Assembly: GCA_028701635.1 (NCBI GenBank)
Contig: JAQVQJ010000001.1
Coordinates: 65,202-129,201 of the forward strand
Length of the DNA stretch: 64,000 bases
Origin: Clostridia bacterium
GTDB lineage: Bacteria; Bacillota_A; Clostridia; Christensenellales; UBA1242
Direction: 5' to 3'
The notes under the pieces are model-generated. The model searched no databases. It was given only the letters and a program-made list of their open reading frames with translations, and was not told the DNA's origin. The translations under genes were made by a program, and so were the position numbers. Positions 53,847 through 61,433 of the stretch are shown here, in pieces (within the stretch, counting starts at the first letter, position 1; each line of letters opens with the position of its first letter).

Positions 53847-53857
53847 AATTATTTATC
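53847..53857 (-). promoter_or_regulatory. T4-type late promoter
   Basis: Minus strand reads GATAAATAATT 14-24 bp upstream of the ATG at 53833, overlapping the ribosome-site region (AAAAGGAG). Confidence 0.45.
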
Positions 53858-53865
53858 CAAATTTA

Positions 53866-55668
53866 ATGCAAAATTTCAAAATAATTACAGATATAATAAT
53901 GTCTGCGATAAATATTTATGAAAAAGGATATAAAATCTATATGAAAAAACTCATACCTGATATGATAAATGATGATCTTGATTATGATCAAACATACATG
54001 CGTAATAAACGTTTACCGCGCGCAGACGCACAATTTAATTTCACACCAGAAATGATCGCGGAGATAGAAAAATGTAAAAATGACATTTTATATTTTTCCC
54101 AACATTACTTTCATATAGTAACATTAGATGAAGGTAAACGCAAGATCCAATTATATACAGGACAAAAAAGAATTCTTAAAGCCTTACAAAAATATAGATT
54201 TAATGTAATTAACGCATCACGCCAATCAGGTAAAACCACACTTACAACTATATATGCATTATGGATGACATGCTTCTCAGATTTTAAACGTGTAGTTATT
54301 GTAGCTAACAAAGAATCAACCGCTATTATGATTTTACGCCGTATTGCATTAGCGTATGAAGAATTGCCTAACTGGTTAAAACCAGGAACTGCACAATACG
54401 GAAAGAAGGAAATCATTCTCGGAAATCATTCAAGTATAGCAATTAGCACAACAACAGGATCTGCTGTCCGTGGTGATACAGTTAACTGTATTATTATTGA
54501 CGAAGCGGCTCACATCGAAGACCATTTAATGAAAGATTTCTGGGCATCAGTAATTCCTGTTATTTCGTCATCTAAAAAAAGAACAACCAAAATTTTTATG
54601 ACGTCAACTCCAAAAGGAACAGGAAATCTATTTTATGATATTTTCACAAAAGCAAAAGTAAAAGAAGATGATAATAATTTAACATGGCACGCAGAAGAGT
54701 TTCATTGGTTTGAAATACCCGGAAGAGGAAAATTATGGAAACAAGACATGATCGAAGCCCTTCATGGAGATAAATTATTATTTGAACAAGAATTTAATTG
54801 CGCCTTTCTTGAAACAGGTGATTCCGCTATTGATATAGATTTATTAAATTCAATGGAAAATGAATGCAGAGAACCTATACAGGTTTTTGAAGATGGACAT
54901 TACAAAGTATGGCATGAGCCTAAACCCGATCATATATATGGAATGGGAATCGACGTTGGTGAAGGTATAGGAAAGGCCGCTTCGGTTGTTCAAGTATTAG
55001 ATTTTACGGATTTAACAGATATTCATCAAGTAGCTGTATATGCTAATAGATTTATTCATCCTACGCGGTTCGCAGATATTATAAATCGCATAGGTCACCA
55101 CTTTGGCTGTCCACCGGCATTAATCGAAAGGAATAATATTGGAAGCGAAGTTATTGCAGTCTTAAAGGAAATACATGGGTATGCAAATATCGTCTCGTAC
55201 AATCCCGAAAAATTGGCATATGGCGATATTAGACCTGGCGTACTTTCACATACCAATACTAAATTTAATGGTGTTATGAATATGCGATATTGGCTTAATG
55301 CCGCTAGAGTAGTAAAGATATATGACATGGCAACTATTCAAGAGTTAAAAACCTTTGTACGATATCCCAACGGTACATGGAAAAAGAAACAAGGTGATAA
55401 TGTATGGGATGATCGAGTCATGTCATTAGTATGGTGTTTGTTTATTTTAAATGATAATGTTGCGGAAAGATATTATGATATTGTAGAAACTGACGATAAT
55501 GGCAAACCTTTAAAACTTGCTGCATATATTATACAACAACCAGGTATATTTAAATTAGATCCTTTCTTTCAACAAACACCAAATGCACCATTACCTTCTT
55601 TCTTTAATATGACTCCAAATAATGATATAAATGAATTGGCAAGAAGTGGCTGGCAAAAATTGCAATAA
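53866..55668 (+). CDS. 17: Large terminase subunit (gp17-like)
   Basis: A 600-residue packaging motor. Walker A SRQSGKT lies at 118-124, Walker B CIIIDEAAH near 205-213, the coupling motif TSTPKGTGN near 246, and the RNase H-type nuclease begins GMGIDVGEG near 359-367 with further acidic residues downstream (LIERNN; WDDRVMS near 520). T4 gp17 is 610 residues. It pumps DNA into the prohead and cuts it. ATGs at 53899 and 53941 are alternative starts; none has a strong ribosome site. The small terminase is not recognised in the window. Confidence 0.92.
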   Translation: MQNFKIITDIIMSAINIYEKGYKIYMKKLIPDMINDDLDYDQTYMRNKRLPRADAQFNFTPEMIAEIEKCKNDILYFSQHYFHIVTLDEGKRKIQLYTGQKRILKALQKYRFNVINASRQSGKTTLTTIYALWMTCFSDFKRVVIVANKESTAIMILRRIALAYEELPNWLKPGTAQYGKKEIILGNHSSIAISTTTGSAVRGDTVNCIIIDEAAHIEDHLMKDFWASVIPVISSSKKRTTKIFMTSTPKGTGNLFYDIFTKAKVKEDDNNLTWHAEEFHWFEIPGRGKLWKQDMIEALHGDKLLFEQEFNCAFLETGDSAIDIDLLNSMENECREPIQVFEDGHYKVWHEPKPDHIYGMGIDVGEGIGKAASVVQVLDFTDLTDIHQVAVYANRFIHPTRFADIINRIGHHFGCPPALIERNNIGSEVIAVLKEIHGYANIVSYNPEKLAYGDIRPGVLSHTNTKFNGVMNMRYWLNAARVVKIYDMATIQELKTFVRYPNGTWKKKQGDNVWDDRVMSLVWCLFILNDNVAERYYDIVETDDNGKPLKLAAYIIQQPGIFKLDPFFQQTPNAPLPSFFNMTPNNDINELARSGWQKLQ

Positions 55669-55685
55669 AGTAATATAATATATAC

Positions 55686-55982
55686 ATGAAAGATCATATT
55701 ATCGAAACTTGTTGTACTATGTATCATACACCGTCAGGTGTTATTGAAGTGCCTAATCCTTCAGTAAAGATAACCGAAAAAAGCCATTTAGCTCCTTTAT
55801 GGCTTGTCTTTCCTGATCATATAATAAATACAAAACATATTATAGACATAAGACGTATAGATAATAATAATATAGAATTTGTTACTATCAAAGGGCATTT
55901 TACTGTGCATGTTACTGATATTGATATAACATGGCGTGCGTTACAAAAAGCATTTGCAGAGGGAGTATCCGATGCTGAGTAA
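55686..55982 (+). CDS. Small hypothetical protein
   Basis: A 98-residue protein with beta-rich segments (IIDIRRIDNNNIEFVTIKGHFTVHVTDIDITWR). TATAAT at 55674-55679 lies six bases before the ATG and there is no ribosome site, so the message may be leaderless. Its end overlaps the NADAR gene by 11 bases. No family recognised. Confidence 0.5.
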   Translation: MKDHIIETCCTMYHTPSGVIEVPNPSVKITEKSHLAPLWLVFPDHIINTKHIIDIRRIDNNNIEFVTIKGHFTVHVTDIDITWRALQKAFAEGVSDAE

Positions 55983-56439
55983 AGAAAGTTTTGATGCTTT
56001 TTTTGGAGAAGATTTTGATCAAGAAATTTATGGATTTTTTAATGAAAATAGATTTCTTTCTAATTTTCATCTTTCTCCTTTAAAATTTGGTGGTGTGATA
56101 TATCCATCAGTTGAACATGCTTATCAGGCGGCGAAATCAAGAGATAAAAACGAACGTGAACGTATACGATTAGCAGAGACGCCGGCGAAAGCAAGAAAAT
56201 TAGGTCAGTTAGTAGAATTAAGAGAAGATTGGGAAGATGTAAAGATTCCTGTCATGGAAGCTTTATTGCGTATGAAATTCCAAGATCCTGAATTACGCCA
56301 AAAACTTATTGATACATATCCAAGAGATTTAGTCGAATATAATTGGTGGAATGATCAATTTTGGGGAGTATGCCAGGGACAAGGGCAAAATCATTTAGGA
56401 AAATTACTTGTAAAAATCAGAAACGAAATGATTAATTAA
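55972..56439 (+). CDS. NADAR/YbiA-family protein, candidate ADP-ribosyl hydrolase
   Basis: A 155-residue protein of the NADAR (YbiA-like) family. Hallmarks are GFFNENRFLSNFHLSP near 16-31, YPSVEHAYQAAKS near 43-55, ARKLGQLVELREDW, VMEALLRMKF and the C-terminal YNWWNDQFWGVCQGQGQNHLGKLLV. The family includes enzymes that remove ADP-ribose from guanine bases in DNA, acting as antitoxins to DarT1-type toxins; phage copies can therefore protect phage DNA from DarTG defence. I choose ATG 55972, since the longer frame to 55936 lies in the upstream gene. It is paired with a small gene behind the terminase. Confidence 0.85.
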   Translation: MLSKESFDAFFGEDFDQEIYGFFNENRFLSNFHLSPLKFGGVIYPSVEHAYQAAKSRDKNERERIRLAETPAKARKLGQLVELREDWEDVKIPVMEALLRMKFQDPELRQKLIDTYPRDLVEYNWWNDQFWGVCQGQGQNHLGKLLVKIRNEMIN

Positions 56440-57476
56440 AACCAATGAATAGCATCTTCTATCCCAATATTATCAATGCTTAATATATTATGACGGATTA
56501 ATGCTCTTTTTATATGTGCATTAAAATCTTCAACATTAAAATCACCTTTTGGTGTATTAAACGGATATATGATATTGGATGGATTGTCTTTTTTATCCTT
56601 TAATATTTTTTGCAATATTCCATTTTCATTTAAATAGAAATCCAAGATTCCTTCTTTTCCTTGTTTTATTTTTATATTAAAATCTTTGAATAAATTAAAA
56701 TGCACTAAAAAATCTTTTAATACCGCTTCTTCTACTCCATCATATATTGTTTTCGCTACAACACTTTTATAAAAGGGATCTTGTATATAAGTATCCATAT
56801 AATATGAATAATTTTTAGGGGTTATATCCAAAAATCTAAAAATAGGAGTTCCTTTAATAAAGTAAGACTGACACTTACCTGTTACAGTCGAATTATATCT
56901 AAAAAGATTAATTTTAGATTTTTTATTATTAATAATAACAGGTATATAGGCTACTAAAAATTCTCCGAATCTAGTTTCTTTTTGTCCTGCTCTAATAGCC
57001 TTTTCGAGCCAAATAAATTCAGGTACTTTTTCTTTTATCATTTGTTCGATCTTTAAATTTTGTTCAAGATCTTCTTCAGGCAATTGAACTAAATGTGATA
57101 TAGCCAGATCTATAGGTTTTGATGAATATACTATATCGTTCGGATCATCAGGTAGATTAGGATTTGATTGATATTTTTGAGCGGTTGCCATATCTTTATA
57201 TGGACCGCGTAAAAATACTCCAACTATTTTTATTTTTGAACCATCCGTTAACTCTATATTATAATATGGACTAGCCATGGTGCGAGGTGAACGCCCTTTT
57301 ATAAAACCTATTTTATTGACATACTTCGAATATTTTTTTGGTAATTTTGCAATACCATGAGAAGAACTATCTTTTATTAAAACGATATCATCTAAGTTGA
57401 AACGAAATCCCTTCTGTGCCCTTTTTACAATGGCTTCGTTTATTTCATGTTTAAAAAAATGTTTAAAATTATTCAT
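56436..57476 (-). CDS. Hypothetical protein with internal-head-protein-like N-terminus
   Basis: A 346-residue protein, last of four tightly spaced minus-strand genes. It begins MNNFKHFFKHEINEA, resembling the capsid-targeting leader of T4 internal proteins (MKTYQEFIAEA) and containing INE-A, a possible prohead protease site (I/L-x-E). The rest is globular (KKIGFIKGRSPRTMASPYYNIEL) and ends in IEDAIHWF, similar to the DDWSTLAISRF-type ends of its neighbours. It may be packaged in the head and injected; function unknown. Confidence 0.5.
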   Translation of the reverse strand: MNNFKHFFKHEINEAIVKRAQKGFRFNLDDIVLIKDSSSHGIAKLPKKYSKYVNKIGFIKGRSPRTMASPYYNIELTDGSKIKIVGVFLRGPYKDMATAQKYQSNPNLPDDPNDIVYSSKPIDLAISHLVQLPEEDLEQNLKIEQMIKEKVPEFIWLEKAIRAGQKETRFGEFLVAYIPVIINNKKSKINLFRYNSTVTGKCQSYFIKGTPIFRFLDITPKNYSYYMDTYIQDPFYKSVVAKTIYDGVEEAVLKDFLVHFNLFKDFNIKIKQGKEGILDFYLNENGILQKILKDKKDNPSNIIYPFNTPKGDFNVEDFNAHIKRALIRHNILSIDNIGIEDAIHWF

Positions 57477-57477
57477 A

Positions 57478-58167
57478 TTAAAATCTAGATATAGCTAATG
57501 TTGACCAGTCATCAGTATTTAATTGATCTTCGGACATATATTTTTGTTTAAGTTTAACAAATAAAACATTGTCTTCGTGTGACCATAAATTTTGCTGTTT
57601 AAAAAATGGAATAAAATGTTCTATGGTTTCTATTATACGGTTTTCGCGAGGCCCTTTTGTAGTTAAAAAGTAATTATATAATTCAAAATATTTATCAATC
57701 ATTACACCGTGTTTATCCCAATTTTCTTTAAATGATTCATTACCGTAAAGACTATCATTAGTTTGATACATATAAAAGAGAGGGGGTAAAACGCCATCAT
57801 ATATTCCGTTTCTTTTTTGACTTCGAAGGGTAAACATTATTCCGTCAGATGCGGGAAAACCAAGAGTAAAATTTCCATCGTATTTTCCTGTTGGATTATA
57901 TTTTATTTCGAATTTATTTTTATCAAATTTAACTTCATGCACGCCATCTAAAATTTCTATTTCTGGATTGTATGGTATTTTTCTATACGCTAATAAGGTG
58001 TTATCAGGAATAGGGTTTTTGAAGTCTTCGTTATATATCCAAGTAAAATTAAATGGATCTGTAGTAACTATAGATTTTAATTCTGTTAAGTTTTTTAGAC
58101 GTAACGAAGATAATATATCTTCAGTATCTATATTATTTTCTTCTATATATTGTTTAAATGTTTTCAT
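57478..58167 (-). CDS. Paralogous family protein (SPFNFxW family), head-targeting-like leader
   Basis: A 229-residue protein starting MKTFKQYIEENNID, close to the T4 internal protein leader MKTYQEFIAEA, with IEE as a possible prohead protease site. LTELKSIVTTDPFNFTW near 26-42 is shared with the next two genes (LDEIKALVTSSPFNFNW; IEKLKQMITSEPFNFEW). The C-terminus ends DDWSTLAISRF. The gene lies one base from each neighbour. Function unknown; ejection with the DNA is inferred from the leader. Confidence 0.55.
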   Translation of the reverse strand: MKTFKQYIEENNIDTEDILSSLRLKNLTELKSIVTTDPFNFTWIYNEDFKNPIPDNTLLAYRKIPYNPEIEILDGVHEVKFDKNKFEIKYNPTGKYDGNFTLGFPASDGIMFTLRSQKRNGIYDGVLPPLFYMYQTNDSLYGNESFKENWDKHGVMIDKYFELYNYFLTTKGPRENRIIETIEHFIPFFKQQNLWSHEDNVLFVKLKQKYMSEDQLNTDDWSTLAISRF

Positions 58168-58168
58168 A

Positions 58169-58975
58169 TTAGGCTAGATATATTAAATCCTCCCAGTCCA
58201 TTTTATCAGGGTTCCATCCAATTCCAAATTCCTTTCGCAAATTCATTATTTCTGTTTTTGATTGTAATCCCATTTTATCGTTTATAGTTAACATCAGATC
58301 AACAGGATCATCTATTTGCATATTCTCCGCTGTATTATAGATTACATATTCATTATGCATATCTTTAAATAATACAGCAGTTTTTTCCGAACGCCACGGC
58401 GGGACATATAATTTAAAACCGTTAAATCCGCCTAACCTACCTGTTTCATATTCCAAATTAAAAATACTTTCGTCGGGTTCACCAAAATCCAGCCATTTAG
58501 AATTGAATTCAAATTTCCATGGACCATATCTCATCTGTCTTGTTTTTATCTCTATTGATCCGTATGATACAAATAACGGAGTACTTCTATCTCTGAGAGT
58601 AGAAATTAAATTATCTGTATAACTATCATTTTTTATAAAATTATATAATAGTTGGCCATAACCATCTCCATTATATTCAATTCTCGGAATGGTTATATAT
58701 TCATGATTGTTCTTTTTTATAAGTTCAACATTCACACTACCAATATCAGCTAGCAGATTTCTTCTTTCAGGATACATATATCCTTTTATTAATTTCTTAT
58801 CCATTGAACGCCGAGCTAGTTGAAATTTTTCATTATTTTTCAATTCATGATAAACCGCGTCCAATCTACTTACCCAATTAAAATTAAAAGGGCTGCTTGT
58901 GACTAATGCTTTAATTTCGTCCAATTCATATCGAGGTTTTCTCTTCTGTGAATAAAACGTACTGAATGTATCCAT
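58169..58975 (-). CDS. Paralogous family protein (SPFNFxW family)
   Basis: A 268-residue protein. LDEIKALVTSSPFNFNWVSRLD near 19-40 is the shared family motif. Its leader (MDTFSTFYSQKRK) lacks the I-x-E cleavage-like site, unlike its neighbours. It ends in DKMDWEDLIYLA, matching the acidic-aromatic C-termini of the other members. The middle is strand-rich (FVSYGSIEIKTRQMRYGPWKFEF). Function unknown. Confidence 0.5.
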   Translation of the reverse strand: MDTFSTFYSQKRKPRYELDEIKALVTSSPFNFNWVSRLDAVYHELKNNEKFQLARRSMDKKLIKGYMYPERRNLLADIGSVNVELIKKNNHEYITIPRIEYNGDGYGQLLYNFIKNDSYTDNLISTLRDRSTPLFVSYGSIEIKTRQMRYGPWKFEFNSKWLDFGEPDESIFNLEYETGRLGGFNGFKLYVPPWRSEKTAVLFKDMHNEYVIYNTAENMQIDDPVDLMLTINDKMGLQSKTEIMNLRKEFGIGWNPDKMDWEDLIYLA

Positions 58976-58976
58976 A

Positions 58977-59705
58977 TTAGAAACCTCCCATCAATGCCGT
59001 AGTCATATCGTCCATAGAAGTATCTTCATCACCTAAAAGTTTTATTTTCTGTTTAGCTAATTCAGCTTTTATATTGAAAGGTATTTTACCAAATAAATGT
59101 CCTAATATATCTAAATTATTATATAATGTTAAAACCGTTCTTTGTGAATAATCCATCGATGGGGGAAGACTCTCATAATAATTAAACAATTTAAAGGGTA
59201 TAACAAATTGTGATGTTTTAAGCATATCTAAGCTATAATCCTGTTTATCTTTATTATAGGTTAATTTCATATCAGAATTAATAGCACAAATTCGCGTATC
59301 TTTTATATCAAATAATCTAATACGTCCGCTAATAATTTCTTCTATATAATTTCTCCAATTTTCAAATATCTCCGGAACCATCATACGTATCACAATCATT
59401 TCATCTTTTACTTTGTCAGGATGTGAACCATATTGATACATATCGGTTTTCATTGGATTTTCTTCATATATAACATATAGAAAATTTATGTTAATAAAAT
59501 TCAAACTACGATTACCGAAAGTGCTATTCACAGTATCTTTTATTTTCCTCTTTCCTAATACATTATGAATTCCATGATATGTCCATTCGAAATTAAAAGG
59601 TTCTGACGTTATCATTTGTTTTAATTTTTCGATAGACATCGTAAACGTCTGAGTCCTTCCTATTTTCGCTTCACTAATAAATTCTTTAAAATTTTGCATA
59701 TACAA
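58977..59705 (-). CDS. Paralogous family protein (SPFNFxW family), head-targeting-like leader
   Basis: A 242-residue protein. From the second Met (59699) it begins MQNFKEFISEAKIG, almost the T4 capsid-targeting consensus, with ISE-A as a textbook gp21-type cleavage site. IEKLKQMITSEPFNFEWTYHG is the family motif. It ends DDMTTALMGGF. It is the first gene of the four-gene row and borders the compositionally different region to the right. A CTAAATATTT late-promoter-like element lies immediately upstream. Function unknown. Confidence 0.55.
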   Translation of the reverse strand: MYMQNFKEFISEAKIGRTQTFTMSIEKLKQMITSEPFNFEWTYHGIHNVLGKRKIKDTVNSTFGNRSLNFININFLYVIYEENPMKTDMYQYGSHPDKVKDEMIVIRMMVPEIFENWRNYIEEIISGRIRLFDIKDTRICAINSDMKLTYNKDKQDYSLDMLKTSQFVIPFKLFNYYESLPPSMDYSQRTVLTLYNNLDILGHLFGKIPFNIKAELAKQKIKLLGDEDTSMDDMTTALMGGF

Positions 59706-59812
59706 ATATTTAGAAGATCTGTATATAAAAAAAGATAGGGGACCCCCTTAAAAAAATTTTTTGAAATCGCGGATATCGGAAAAGCAGGGGCGCAGGGGAA
59801 ATTAGGAGAAAC

Positions 59813-59836
59813 GGGTGGGGATCGGGAAGAAAGGGG
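59813..59836 (+). other. Predicted G-quadruplex motif
   Basis: Four G-runs with short loops: GGG-T-GGGG-ATC-GGG-AAGAAA-GGGG. Further G4 runs flank it on both sides (59788, 59796, 59849, 59868, 59884, 59900), so alternative quadruplexes are possible. Confidence 0.6.
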
Positions 59837-59860
59837 TTTTGTGTGAAGGGGAGGATTTGT

Positions 59861-59910
59861 GAGAAATGGGGTTTGTGTGAGATGGGGTTTGTGTGAGATG
59901 GGGTTTGTGT
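59861..59910 (+). repeat. Tandem repeat GAGATGGGGTTTGTGT
   Basis: Three copies: an 18-bp first variant (59861-59878, GAGAAATGGGGTTTGTGT) and two identical 16-bp units (59879-59894, 59895-59910), each with a GGGG run. Confidence 0.9.
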
Positions 59911-60119
59911 GAGCGCGGTATAGTATAAAAATAAAATTTTTACCCCTTAAAAAAATTTTTGGGACATTGCGAAAACACTTGTAAAGGGGGGTATGTGTTT
60001 ATATATAAATTTTCAACGCTTGACACACACCATTCTAACACTAGCACTAACGTACACTAGTGTCCCTTCTTTAATTTGTTTATATCAATGCATAAGCATT
60101 TCCTTTCTTTGATACCCAT

Positions 60120-60148
60120 ATTATATAATAAACATAAGTTAAAAGCAA
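60120..60148 (-). promoter_or_regulatory. Early sigma70-type promoter A (no gene downstream)
   Basis: Minus strand TTGCTT (60143-60148), 17 bp, TATAAT (60120-60125), preceded by the shared ATAGTTG element. Downstream is AGAAAGGAAATGCTTATGCATTGA: the same ribosome site and MLM start as cassette D, but a stop after four codons. Confidence 0.7.
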
Positions 60149-60171
60149 CAACTATTTTAAACAAAAGGAGA

Positions 60172-60270
60172 ACTCCCCTCATGCCACAACCTTTATCATA
60201 CGTCTCACAGTGTCCCCTCGAGTTGACTCCCCTCATGCCACAACCTTTATCATACGTCTCACAGTGTCCC
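60172..60270 (+). repeat. 54-bp direct repeat, about 1.8 copies
   Basis: Units begin ACTCCCCTCATGCC at 60172 and 60226 and run through CAGTGTCCC. The junction holds CCTCGAGTTGACTC, an XhoI-containing motif repeated at 60368, 61816 and 62951. Confidence 0.85.
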
Positions 60271-60308
60271 TCTTTTATAAATCAAAAGCAACAACTATTT
60301 TCAAGAAA

Positions 60309-60370
60309 GGGGTGACACCCAGGGACGCCGATTCAGCCATTTCATAAATGAGACGGCGCGGGGTGTCCCC
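60309..60370. repeat. Hairpin repeat (GGGGTGACAC...GTGTCCCC) copy 1
   Basis: Arms at 60309-60318 and 60363-60370, with an inner GACGCCG / CGGCGC pair. Followed by TCGAGTTGACTC. Confidence 0.7.
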
Positions 60371-60580
60371 TCGAGTTGACTCCCACACCGCTCAACTCAT
60401 GTTAGAGGCACCTAGAGTGTCCCCCTTTTGTTATTGTTCTTGACACTCCACGATCTTTTTGTTCACTTTGTTCCCTGCACGTTATCTTCCTAATTGTTGT
60501 TTACTTTTATTAGAGGTGACAGTTTGGGGGCAAAAAAAGAAAAAGAGGCATCACAGTGTCCACGCGTTGTGTTTACTGGG

Positions 60581-60636
60581 GGACACCCTCGCACGCGTTG
60601 ATCGCATTTGCATAAGTTTAACGGGCGGGGGTGTCC
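60581..60636. repeat. Hairpin repeat copy 2
   Basis: Perfect 8-bp arms GGACACCC (60581-60588) and GGGTGTCC (60629-60636), a divergent family member. Between 60371 and 60580 I see further CAGTGTCC and TTGACACTCC elements but no gene. Confidence 0.6.
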
Positions 60637-60652
60637 ACATGGGTAAAAATAA

Positions 60653-60689
60653 AAATAAAAGCTCTACGGGTTAGGTAGAGCTTTTATTT
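60653..60689. terminator. Bidirectional terminator after early gene B
   Basis: A perfect 15-bp stem (AAATAAAAGCTCTAC / GTAGAGCTTTTATTT) with a 7-base loop. It lies 19 bp downstream of the stop of the minus-strand gene at 60708. Confidence 0.9.
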
Positions 60690-60707
60690 CGTTCTGGAAT
60701 CGCTCGC

Positions 60708-60932
60708 TTACGCGTTGCGGATGTAGAGGCCGTCTTGACCAGCGATCATCGCCAGTTGGAACAGCTTCATCACTTCGGCGGACGGATCTACGCCGGTGTC
60801 CTTGACCTTCTGGTTGGCCTCGTTAAGGATACGCACCGCCTCCACGCGATTTGCGTAGAGCTCTTTGACGAGCTCCGACATCTGCTTGTTGAGGTCGTCG
60901 AACTTCTTCAGGAGAGGCAACATTTTGTCCAT
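60708..60932 (-). CDS. Early small protein B, coiled-coil
   Basis: A 74-residue acidic helical protein (MDKMLPLLKKFDDLNKQMSE...). I choose ATG 60932 because AGAAAGGA lies eight bases upstream and the longer GTG frame (60956) would start before the expected transcription start. It has its own promoter and terminator. Codons are much richer in G and C than those of the 0-59.7 kb genes. Phage early proteins of this size often bind host enzymes; the target is unknown. Confidence 0.65.
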   Translation of the reverse strand: MDKMLPLLKKFDDLNKQMSELVKELYANRVEAVRILNEANQKVKDTGVDPSAEVMKLFQLAMIAGQDGLYIRNA

Positions 60933-60958
60933 GAGAGGATCCTTTCTTTTATACACGT

Positions 60959-60987
60959 ATTATACAACACTTAGTCTTAAAAAGCAA
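60959..60987 (-). promoter_or_regulatory. Early sigma70-type promoter B
   Basis: TTGCTT (60982-60987), 17-bp spacer, TATAAT (60959-60964), with upstream AGTTG and a run of seven T that could act as an UP element. Confidence 0.85.
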
Positions 60988-61020
60988 CAACTTTTTTTCG
61001 ACTTTTTTGCTTTTGGGAGA

Positions 61021-61059
61021 ACACTCGGTGAATCACTTGAACACTGATTCACCGAGTGT
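61021..61059. terminator. 15-bp perfect hairpin between early units B and C
   Basis: ACACTCGGTGAATCA (61021-61035) pairs perfectly with TGATTCACCGAGTGT (61045-61059), loop of nine. It lies 9 bp beyond the stop of gene C and 34 bp upstream of promoter B, so it probably separates the two units. It lacks a long T-run and begins with the same ACACT / AGTGT arms as the hairpin repeat family. Confidence 0.7.
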
Positions 61060-61068
61060 CCCCTTTCG

Positions 61069-61299
61069 CTATTCCGCCTTATCGTAGGCGCTCTTAACCG
61101 CCGCCATCAGGTCGCTGAAAGCGCTCGGAGAGTCCTTCCAATACTTAAGGCACGCGCGAACCTCGAGATCATCGAATTCGATATCGATGCCGTTGAGTGT
61201 CACTTTGATAGGGGCGACATCCGAATCGCTCCACTCCAACGCGAAGATGTGGAAACGCTTTTTGATCGACAACAGTTTCTTCAACGCACTCTTTTTCAT
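61069..61299 (-). CDS. Early small protein C
   Basis: A 76-residue protein with a basic N-terminus (MKKSALKKLLSIKKRF) and an acidic beta/alpha remainder (PIKVTLNGIDIEFDDLEVRACLKYW). AGAAAGGA precedes the ATG, and promoter C lies just upstream. Codon use is GC-rich. No family recognised. Confidence 0.65.
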   Translation of the reverse strand: MKKSALKKLLSIKKRFHIFALEWSDSDVAPIKVTLNGIDIEFDDLEVRACLKYWKDSPSAFSDLMAAVKSAYDKAE

Positions 61300-61325
61300 A
61301 AGAGGTTCCTTTCTTTTATACCCGT

Positions 61326-61354
61326 ATTATAACACAAATCGCTGATGAAAGCAA
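61326..61354 (-). promoter_or_regulatory. Early sigma70-type promoter C
   Basis: TTGCTT (61349-61354), 17 bp, TATAAT (61326-61331), with upstream AATAGTTG. Confidence 0.85.
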
Positions 61355-61376
61355 CAACTATTTTCGGTTATTTTTT

Positions 61377-61433
61377 GGACACACCTAGTGGAAGTCGCAT
61401 CCATCCATGATCGTATGGCCAATGGGTGTCCCC
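61377..61433. repeat. Hairpin repeat copy between units C and D
   Basis: Arms GGACACACC (61377-61385) and GGGTGTCCCC (61424-61433). The left arm overlaps the stop of gene D. It lies 23 bp upstream of promoter C. Confidence 0.55.

Larger units (their letters stand above)
59706..60119. other. Gene-free G-rich block with direct and tandem repeats
   Basis: No gene is supported. Two copies of CCCCTTAAAAAAATTTTT (about 59747 and 59945) bracket roughly 200 bp in which the plus strand is strikingly G-rich. Inside are a G-quadruplex motif (59813-59836) and tandem 16-bp repeats (59861-59910). To the right, TTGACAC at about 60024 and ACACTAG/CTAGTGT inverted elements occur near 60040-60062. A minus-strand early promoter (60120-60148) fires into this block but only a four-codon ORF follows it. 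Confidence 0.6.

Noticed and set aside
60076..60315. Plus-strand frame of 79 codons across the 54-bp repeats
   Set aside because: Its length comes from translating the direct repeats; composition is not protein-like and the minus-strand promoter lies inside it.
60459..60674. Plus-strand frame of 71 codons
   Set aside because: It crosses hairpin repeats and ends in the terminator of gene B; no promoter or ribosome site is seen.
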